Assembly (NCBI GenBank): GCA_029204045.2
Contig: JAQNDB010000263.1
Span: forward strand, 39,636 to 103,635
Origin: Tillandsia leiboldiana
Taxonomy: Eukaryota; Streptophyta; Magnoliopsida; Poales; Bromeliaceae
Length of the DNA stretch: 64,000 nt
Direction of reading: 5' to 3'
The notes beneath the pieces are model-generated. The model was not told the origin of the DNA. It made no database searches and was given only the letters and a program-made list of their open reading frames with translations. The translations under genes and the position numbers were made by a program. The number at the start of each line of letters is the position of its first letter. Position 1 is the stretch's first letter. This document shows, piece after piece, positions 56,362-64,000 of this stretch.

Positions 56362-59241
56362 TGTCACGCCCCGGGGGTTCGAATCGCGCGGAAGAGGAGC
56401 CACCGATGCCCCTGATTCAGCCATATATTTTTTTTTGTAAAACATTACTCCCCGGCGCGTGCACAGACCCGCCGCATACACAAATTCGCTCTGCAAATGA
56501 GCAGAGGCCCCTTTGTATATGCACGGCGTCTCAACTACAAAGTGTCTCACAAGGCGTAGTACATACAATCTCTAACCACATCAGTTGGGGTCTCGTACAC
56601 ATACAACCAAACAATTCACGTGACATTCTAGCATTCACTTAGAGCATAGAGGCCGGTGTTTTGAAAGGATAAATAATCACAAGGTTTTGAAAGCGGCATC
56701 CACACGATGCCCTCGTTTGTGAAAACAGTTCGTAAACACATAAATCCCACAAGGTTTATAAAGCTTGGTGCCCACACGACACCCACGTTTTAAAAATAGT
56801 TTTCGCAAACGGTTTTCTTTGTTTTTCATCGTTCAAAACGGCCAAGTAAGAGAGAACGTAGTATTCATTCAATTATTCAAAAAGAAAGGAAAGAAAAGGG
56901 CAACATCCACTTCGACCCCACGGGGGTGTCGCAATCCACAACTAGCTACCATGAATAATAAAAGAAAAGGGAAAGAAGAGTCACTGTATCTGAAGTCACC
57001 CATAAATCAGATCAGCACCCTAACGTCCTCACCGGCGCCCTAGCACTCGCCCCTGGACGAACCTGTCACGAAGTGGGAAGTCAGTGACTAGAAATAGCAT
57101 GATAAGCGTAGTAAACAAAGATAAGGCAAACCACAAACACCGGAGCAACTATCCCTCCCATGCACCTTCCACCTTAACCACAACCCTGTAGCATTACGAC
57201 ATCGGGCACCTTCCCCGATGCCCACCGCCGAGCACCTGCCTCACAAAGCAACATCGGGCACCTTCCCCGATGCCCACCGCCGAGCACCTGCCTCGGCCGC
57301 CGAGCACCTGCCTCGACGTCACCGCTCACACCCCCCACCCATGGGGGCCCCCATTCCTAACGCCACCCTCCGCGTGGGGTACACGGGTCAACGTACCACT
57401 TTTCCGGAAAAGCACACCTTGCGGTGGCCAAACCGCGGGTGTGCGTGTAGCAAATTTGAGCCTCAGATTGACATTGAGTATCATAACATAACATAACAGG
57501 GTTAGTGCATAAACAGAAGGAGACTGACAATTCCACCTTGCCCCAACATGCTATTTCTAACAGTTAAACCCCATTCCCGAAACCCCCGGGAACGTACCCA
57601 CCTTGTGTGCGTCGTCCTGCGTTCGTCCAGTCCGCGTCTGTGCTCCAGTCGCCCACAACGTCCCGCACTCCTGAAGGAACATAGGAAAATCGAGACTTAG
57701 AAGTCCGAAACTTACAACGACTCCCTACAGCGTGCGGCGGAGTTCTTCGCACGGCACCGGCCCGTGCGACGAACACCCTGTCAGGGCGCAGCCCCGTGCG
57801 GCACCAGCCCGCGGGGCGCCCCTCCTGCGGGCGCCACGCGCGGCCGAGCGCCGCGCGGGCGCGCGGCCCGCGGTGCGGGGCGACCCCGCGGCGGCACCAG
57901 TCCCGCGCGGGCGCCCTCCTGCGGCGGGCCCCGCGCGGCCGAGCGCCGCGCGGGGCGCGCTGCCCGCGTGCGGGGCGACCCCGCGCGGCACCAGCCCGCG
58001 CGGCGCCCTCCTGCGGGCGGCCCCGCGCGGCCGAGCGCCGGCGTGGGCGCGCTGCCCGCAGGTGCGGGGCGACCCCCGCGCGGCACCAGCCCGCCGGGCG
58101 CCCCTCCTGCGGGCGGCCCCGCGCGGCCGAGTGCCGCGCTGGGCGCGCTGCCCGCGTGCTGGGCGCCCCGCTGCGGCAACCAGCCCGCGCGGGCGTCCCC
58201 TCCTGCGGGCGGCCCCGCGCGGCCGAGCGCCGCGCGGAGCGCGCGGCCGGGGTGCGGGCGCCCCGCTCGGGCACCAGCCCGCGCGGGCGCCCCCCTCCTG
58301 CGGCGGCCCCCGCGCGGCCGAGCGCCGCGCGTGCGCGCGGGCCCGCGGTTGCGGGGCGGCCCCGCGCGGCACCAGCCCGCGCGGGCGCCCCCTCCTGCGC
58401 GCGGCCCCCCGCGCGGCCGAGCGCCGCGCGTGTGCGCGGCCCGCGGTGCGGGGCGGCCCCGCGCGGCACCCAGCCCGCGCGGGCGCCCCCTCCTGCGGGC
58501 GGCCCCCGCGCGGGCCGAGCGCCGCGCGTGCGCGCGGCCAGCGGTGCGGGGCGGCCCCGCGCGGGCCGTGCGCCGCTGCGGGCGCGTGGCCCGCGGTGCG
58601 GGGCGGCCCCGCGCGGCACCAGCCCGCGCGGGCGCCCCTCCTGCGCGCGGCCCCGCGCGGCCGAGCGCCGCATGCGGATGCGCGCGGCCCGCGGTGCGCG
58701 ACGGCGCCGGGCCTCCTCCCTCCTCGTGACCAACAAAAGAAAGAAAGAGGGAGATTCCCCGAACGAAACGCGTCCGACTCACCTTGATGTGCGAAAGAGG
58801 AGGAAGAGAGGGATATCGTCCGCTTGCCTCCACCGGTCACCCTTGCGGTGTGCTTGGCTTTCTCTTTGCCGGCGGCTACGAGGGAGGAAGAAAAAGAAAA
58901 GCATGGCGGCCACCAAAAGAAAAATAAGAGGAACCCTAATCCTCTTTCCTCCCGGTACATATATATACTAAGAGAATTAGGGTTTACCTTAAAAGGTGTG
59001 CGGCTGCCAACACGGATCCCGAGGCGTCTAAGGGGGACCCCCAACTTCGAGAATTAATTCTGGTCAGACCGGGAGTCGGAAAAATAAACCGATCGCGCCC
59101 ACGCGCTCCGTTCCGCGAGCTCTACCGCCTAAATTATTGCGGGGCCCCGCCGGTCTGTCCGGAAAAATGCCAAAAATGAGGCCCCCGGTCAGGCATTACA
59201 AGAAGAGGTGGACCAGAAGGTTAAGGAAAAGCGGGTCTACA
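56362..59241 (-). repeat. gypsy-3 5' LTR (2880 bp)
   Basis: Nearly identical to 49497-52363 up to about 57600. It then shows many one-base insertions and deletions, most densely in the GC array (57785-58705) but also beyond it (for example GCGGGTCTACA against GCCGGGTCTTACA at the end). Confidence 0.9.
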
Positions 59242-59246
59242 ACAGG

Positions 59247-61410
59247 TACGTAAGATATGTCTCACGTAGATCAAGATCTATCAGGACTAATCATAGGGCA
59301 TGTCAATAAAATCATCAAGGCAGTCTAGATAAAATCAGCAGGTATATATGATGAGTCTAATCAAGTCAGTGTCAATCGGTGAAATCATGATATGTCAAGA
59401 TAGGTCATATATATAATCAGCATGGGCAATCAAAAACAGGTGTCCGACAGGACTAAAGCAACCAGAGGGCCGAATAGATCAAGCCCGGACCGAAGATAAC
59501 CCAACTGAATGAAGGCCGATCCCGGACTCCCGCTAGCTACTGGGAGGCTGGTGCTGAGCAACTGGGCCCTGAATAATGAGATCTGGTCAGTAATAGACTC
59601 ACACAAATCCTTCCCGACGATCCGACAGCAACGAAAAGCTTAAACGGGAGAATATTGCCGATTTATCGATCAAAATCCGATCCCGGTCAACGAGGACCTA
59701 CGGAACCCTAACCAGATGCCTAGTAGATTTAAAACACTATCTAAAGGCAGCTAACATGTCCAACTTACATTTCAGTCTAATATGTTCTTAAACTTGCATA
59801 ACAACATTAATTTAATTGCCCGTTTCGGCTCGTTCTTGAAATCGGGGGTCCAACGACGACGCCGTAAGTTTCAGCGCGTTCGTTACGTCGAGGCGGAGGC
59901 GTGCCCACAATATTCGGGCCGAGATTAGGCCCATTTACACAAGGGCTCCAAATTAGTAATGTTGCGACTTAATATATACCTGATCTACAAGTGATCTAAC
60001 TGGAGCATGGGGTTCAGTAATAACAGAGGAGTGGTTGTGCTCACCTTGCACGCGGTCGGAGGCCGGCCGGAAAGATGGCCGGAGCAACACCCAAGTTTGG
60101 ATCAAGGCTCGGTTTGGTGTTCTTGGAACAACAGTGGTTCAGACCTGGAACCAAGCGTGAGCATCAGTTAGAAGAGGTCCCCAGGAGGTCTCGGACCCAT
60201 GCGGGTGTCGAGCCCGGCGGCAGGAGGCTGGCGCGGCGGCCGGAGATGAGCCCGAATGACGAGGCTCGGGTGCAAGAATTAAGACCACACAGAGGGGTGA
60301 TCTGGGTTAAAATAAATTCATGGAGAGCTTGCTTAGGGTCTGTAGAACTCACCTGAGTGGTTTCCGGAGGTCCCGGAGCGCCGGGGGATCGCCGGCGGTC
60401 AGGTCGAGGCAAATCTCGGGTGCAATCCTGTAGATGAGGATGCCGACGCTAAACCTTGCATGCAACCGGATGAGAGAGCTCCCAAGAGCAGAGGAGCTTA
60501 CCCAATCGGTTTTCCAGCGTCTGGGAGCGACGGCGAGGCCGGCGCCGGCGAGGTCGGAGAAGCTTTAACAGCCGTTAATGGCGGATTCCGGCGATGTCCC
60601 CTCCGGGCCGGTGCGAGATGGACCAAAAGGTCTGTCCTGATGTCGTGAGGCTTGGTGCAGGGTTGGCCGGCGACGGATGGCCGCGGCAGCGCCGGACGGC
60701 GGCGATCGGGCCTTGTGAAGGAAACCCGTTTCTAGGGCACTCGTGCGCGGGCCCGATCCTCGTCCGATCGCGATGGGGCTTCGTGGGGATGTTTCAGTCA
60801 CCAAGAGGACCCGATTCAACGGCTCAGATCTCGATCTTGTTGGCCGGATGAAGCCCGCGGCTTTACCGGGAGAGTGGAGGAAGAAAGGTCTTCCCCCGCG
60901 GCGGCGCGCCGGGGGCGGCGGCGCTCGGGTTCGCCTCCACTCGGCTTCTGCTACACGAGGGGCCCTACAGGTGGGTTCTTGACCGCTCAAAACTCTCCCG
61001 AGCACCCTCCTTTTTCCCGCACCCGAGAGAGGACGGTTTCTCGAAGCCCCTCTTCTCCGGCGACTGGGAGGCGACGGCGGTGCGGCTGGGTCCGAGGAGA
61101 GCGGCAGAGGAGAGGAGGGTGGTTGCAGAAGCGGCTGAGGGTTGGCTTTAGGGTTTCTTGAAAAAACTCTAGCTCGGGTGTAGAGATCTATATATATATA
61201 GGGTTTGCTACAATCACGATGTAGTCCTTCTACACTCGGTATTCCAACCTAGGTCCACCACAAAAGTTTAGTCTTGCACTTAGGTCCCTCCCTATGCAAT
61301 GGCACGCATTTCGAGGCAGATTCACTGGGGTCTTTGAAATCAAAACCAGGTTCAAAAAAAATTCACTTTTAGACTATTTATTAAAATAAAATATTTTGAG
61401 TTTCTTTACA
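59247..61410 (-). repeat. gypsy-4 5' LTR, segment right of gypsy-3
   Basis: 59247-59510 continues the 48162-type LTR. From about 59511 it matches the left LTR (40953-41907 and 44687-45639) to the end TGTAAAGAAACTC (minus, 61410). It lacks the solo LTR and so preserves the empty site. Contains many small indels and a 17-bp deletion between ATTTACA repeats near 59935. TATA run at 61189-61200. Confidence 0.88.
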
Positions 61411-61415
61411 CTTAT

Positions 61416-62449
61416 GTTGAGTTGAGATTTGCTTTTGATCTTGCATATGAGTTGAGATTAGTTGCTGATTATTCCTGCATGAGAGTTGAGATTCAGTTGA
61501 GTTTGTTATTGCATCCCAGTGGGGATTTCCCGCTTGTTGCCAATTACCCGGTCTGTGGACCGTGAGCTTGAGCATTTGCATTATGATCGCCCGCACCGTT
61601 GTACTTCACGTACACTAGCGGATTTGCTACCCGCAGTGGTGTACTTTACCGGTAAAGTGGTTAGCAGTAGCGACCCGTGACCCCTTGTGGGGGGAAATGT
61701 TAACCAGGTGGTGCCAAGTGGGCAAATTTACCTGAGGTTTTGTGGGACCAATATGGTGGCTTGTAATTGGGTAATTTGATATATCATTTATTTGATGCAT
61801 ATGTTGCTTTTAGTCTGCTTTTGTCTTATCTCATGATTCCTGATTTCGGTTTGAAGATATTCATTTGTTTGATACCTGCCTATACAATTATTCAGCATGC
61901 TTGGTTCATTATATTCCTGTCAAGATTATACATATTCCTGTTGGTTATTCATTCGCTTCATAAATGCTTACCTAAAGTGATCTTTACTATCCGCTAGTAT
62001 TGTATACCAGTAGGTACGATCTGCTATTTCTCGGCTCATCGTGCCCACTGGGATACATGTACAGTGTATCTCACACCCCCTGGGTGACCATTTTTCTGGT
62101 CGAGCGGGTGTTGGGATGTCGGGACGAATTGGCAAGGTATCGATATAGAGGTTGACCCTGGACCGCCGAAAAGTAATGTAATAGATGTTTGAGAATAAGG
62201 AATTTGTATATCAGTTGTATATTTGTAAAGATAGTTGTAAAGTTTACTTGTTGTTGTTATTTGTAGTACGTAGTTAGTACTCTGATGTTGTTGCCAAGCT
62301 AGCCGTGCATATATAGAAAAGGCTCAATTCCATAGGGGATTGGGACTCTTCTATATATGTGGCGGTCTGTCATTTCCCTGGCTATTTTTGCAACTCTGAT
62401 TTAAAAAAAAAAAAATTATACACTGATTTTTTGAACTCGGGGCGTGACA
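61416..62449 (+). repeat. gypsy-5 5' LTR, second segment
   Basis: Continues from 39599 after the duplicated CTTAT. No coding signal. Contains module B (hairpin 61611-61641 and CTTTACCGGTAAAG at 61644-61657) and module A (62302-62363), both in sense orientation, and ends GGGGCGTGACA at 62449. Confidence 0.8.
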
Positions 62450-62456
62450 GATTAGA

Positions 62457-62468
62457 TGGTATCAGAGC
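62457..62468 (+). promoter_or_regulatory. primer-binding site of gypsy-5
   Basis: TGGTATCAGAGC, 7 bp after the LTR end; complementary to initiator Met tRNA. Confidence 0.88.
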
Positions 62469-62617
62469 AATAGGAATACGATGCCTAGGTTTGGATAGGA
62501 ACGAACCCTAGGATGACTTGTGTCTACGAGAGAGCGATGGGTAGTGTTCTAAGTCTTGTAGTTTGAAACAGAAGTTGTGGGTCGGTCAAACTAAGATCCA
62601 TCCTTGGTGTTGCAGTT

Positions 62618-63756
62618 ATGGCTCACACTAGACGTGGTGTTGGTGGTGGACGTGGAACTAGCAATAGTCAGGGGGCTGCCCAAGCATCTGCAGAAAGTCG
62701 AGGCCCTGAGAATCCCGACAGAATGCAGCGGTTTGAGGACCAACTTGCTGCTTTGGCTGGGATGATCCAACAATATATGCAGCAGGCTAATGTTCCTCCA
62801 GCACCTGTACCACCTACAGCACCACCAGCTCCTGATTCTGAGGGACCTTCTATTCCTCCTGCACCTGTACCTCCAGTTGTGCCTACTACACCTGAGGCCG
62901 TTGCTGCGGCTAGGGTTGCTCCCGGGGTTGCAGTGGGTGGCAATCCTGCATCAGATGTTGGAGTGGCTGCTCAACCGGTGCAACCAGATGCCCTGGAAGA
63001 TCATAGAGCGGCATACAAGGCAGAGAGGATGAGAGTAAAGGAGGTGTTACTAGAATTCAACAAGTTTAAACCCCAAGAGTTCACTGGGCGAGAAAAGGAC
63101 CATTGGGCTCTTGAAGAATGGTTGAACCATATGGAGAAACTGTTTAGGGATTTGACACTGAAGAACAAGATAAGGTGACATTGGGGGTACACTGCCTCGG
63201 TGTCAGTGCAAGCATGTGGTGGTTCCACCACAAACGTCAAAATTTTGCTGCTGAAGCACCTAAGCCTACCTGGGAACAATTAAGATGGCATTATATCACC
63301 GTTACCTTAAAGAGACCGCTAGAGAAGCATTGGAGCGGGATCTGGAAAAATATGCGCCAAGGTGATCGAACATTAAGAGAGTATGAAGAAGAGTTCTCGA
63401 GGATCGCTGATCTGGTACCAAGAGCGGTGCAAGATGAGCGACGCAAGGTTAGGCTGTTTACTCAAGGTTTGCGACCAGAGATACGTCGTCAGCTGTCTTC
63501 ACACCTGATCGTTGATTTTGACGACTGTATCGAGCGCTGCCTTTCTATTGAATCTGAGGTGGTAATCTCTCGCGCTGAGAGAACAGCTCTGGACAAAGGA
63601 AAGGGGAAGAGGCGCCATTTTCTGGAAGTGGGGAGGGGTCTTCTGGATCTAATAATTGAAGGCCCCCAAGATATCCAAGAGGCCAAGGCCAAGCAACAGG
63701 TTCTCAGGGAAATAATCAACACAAAGGGCGAGGCCTTGTATCTTCTGCGGGGCTGA
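62618..63756 (+). pseudogene. gag: gypsy-5 gag with a frameshift
   Basis: A true ATG at 62618 begins MAHTRRGVGGGRG. A predicted helix (RFEDQLAALAGMIQQYMQQ), a Pro-rich linker, and the capsid start (VLLEFNKFKPQEFTGREKD, WLNHMEKLFRDL) follow. A stop at 63176 follows a one-base shift near 63150. The other frame continues with the capsid (HCLGVSASMWW, REYEEEFSRIADLVPR, FTQGLRPEIRRQL) to 63756. The gag is otherwise well preserved and differs clearly from the gypsy-3 gag. It would make the particle shell; gypsy-1 shares its LTR type and could use it if it were functional. Confidence 0.85.
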
Positions 63757-63794
63757 TTCATCGACCCACTTTATGTGATCTGCGCCATGGAAGA

Positions 63795-63836
63795 TGCTTC
63801 CACTGTGGTCAGCTTGGGCATATCTCTGCAAATTGC
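63795..63836 (+). pseudogene. gag: gypsy-5 nucleocapsid zinc knuckle
   Basis: CFHCGQLGHISANC, a canonical CX2CX4HX4C knuckle, lies in a frame different from the capsid part ending at 63756, so a second frameshift separates them. The protein runs on toward the right edge (ANCPQRSAPAPPV). Protease, RT and integrase should follow off-window. Confidence 0.85.
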
Positions 63837-64000
63837 CCACAAAGATCTGCCCCAGCCCCACCAGTGTTGTCTGTGCCACCACTTGCTGCCAGACTCTGCA
63901 TCCACCCAGTGTGGCACTTCTGGTCGTCGTCCACCTCCCGCCAACCTGAAGGATCCCGCCAGGTGTCTGGTGGGTCGAGTTTATGCATTGACCCAGCAAA

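Larger units (their letters stand above)
49497..59241 (-). mobile_element. gypsy-3: chromovirus-type element lacking reverse transcriptase
   Basis: LTRs 49497-52363 and 56362-59241, perfect ACAGG target duplication (49492-49496, 59242-59246), primer site 56342-56353. The interior (4 kb) encodes gag-protease and RNase H-integrase-C-terminal domain on the minus strand, but RT is cleanly missing between them. LTRs and proteins place it in the same family as gypsy-2. The left parts of its LTRs are almost identical, so it is recent. Confidence 0.93.
39600..61410 (-). mobile_element. gypsy-4: non-autonomous gypsy element with mismatched LTRs
   Basis: Outer ends are flanked by a perfect CTTAT duplication (39595-39599, 61411-61415). 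Left (3') LTR 39600-45639, right (5') LTR 48162-61410; each is split by a later insertion. Removing the solo LTR and gypsy-3 leaves about 9.3 kb. The interior (45640-48161) has a primer site at 48143-48154 and one gag-like ORF; pol is absent. About 1.9 kb of each LTR match, but the remainder (39600-40952 against 48162-49496 plus 59247-59510) belongs to different LTR types. Confidence 0.85.
35771..64000 (+). mobile_element. gypsy-5: Ty3/gypsy element, 3' part outside window
   Basis: The 5' LTR runs 35771-39599 and resumes at 61416-62449 around the nested gypsy-4, about 4.86 kb in total. It starts TGTGAGGACC and ends GGGGCGTGACA. A + strand primer site (62457-62468) and gag follow. The left target copy should be GTGAG (35766-35770); the right one is off-window. 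Its LTR start is homologous to that of gypsy-1 (shared GTGTTGG.GGTGTT, ATTGGACACAAGTGG, AGAAGTGGTTT), so gypsy-1 is a relative. Confidence 0.85.

Overview
The window is plant nuclear DNA, almost certainly from an angiosperm with a large repeat-rich genome. I recognise no host gene, tRNA or rRNA. Nearly every base can be assigned to nested LTR retrotransposons. They use initiator-Met-tRNA primer sites (TGGTATCAGAG) and have 5-bp target duplications, Sirevirus-type Ty1/copia polyproteins, and Ty3/gypsy polyproteins of chromovirus (Tekay/Del-like) type. The species cannot be named from the sequence.

Layout, oldest to youngest. (1) gypsy-6 (+ strand), an old RT/RNase H remnant at 34563-35770. (2) copia-B (- strand, 3881-34562), a Sirevirus-like element, inserted into gypsy-6. 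Into copia-B went copia-A (+, up to 3880, in its 3' LTR), gypsy-1 (-, 4764-14045, in its 3' noncoding region) and gypsy-2 (-, 18624-29042, inside its reverse transcriptase just before YVDD). (3) gypsy-5 (+, from 35771 past the right edge) inserted into gypsy-6. Its 5' LTR was split by gypsy-4 (-, 39600-61410). In turn a solo LTR (41908-44681) sits in one gypsy-4 LTR and gypsy-3 (-, 49497-59241) sits in the other. Target duplications support the nesting: AAAGT (gypsy-2), ACAGG (gypsy-3), CTTAT (gypsy-4), TAAAC (solo LTR), and imperfect ACCAT/ACTAT (gypsy-1).

No complete, uninterrupted autonomous element is visible. gypsy-1 is a LARD-type element without coding capacity. gypsy-2 keeps colinear scraps of each gag-pol domain. 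gypsy-3 has good protease, RNase H, integrase and C-terminal domains but no reverse transcriptase. gypsy-4 keeps only a gag derivative with a duplicated zinc-knuckle module. copia-B is the fullest: a long gag-pol with frameshifts plus an extra downstream ORF in the Sirevirus env-like position. gypsy-5 shows the 5' end of a gag with a frameshift; its pol is off the window.

The most interesting signals are non-coding. The copia LTRs carry paired GATCCGGATC palindromes (19-22 bp apart, pairs repeating about every 60 bp) upstream of the TATA box. The same array recurs inside copia-B, upstream of a second TATA-like site and a possible intron leading to the extra ORF, which suggests an internal promoter. 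The gypsy LTRs of several diverged families share two RNA- or DNA-structure modules (a hairpin of about 57-62 nt near the LTR 3' end, and a 14-bp palindrome beside a hairpin) whose arms change in a compensatory way. Several gypsy LTRs also carry 89-bp or 95-bp, extremely CpG-rich tandem arrays that keep all six frames open. The stretch around 57.7-61.3 kb has an excess of single-base indels against its duplicate copy and may be poorly polished assembly.
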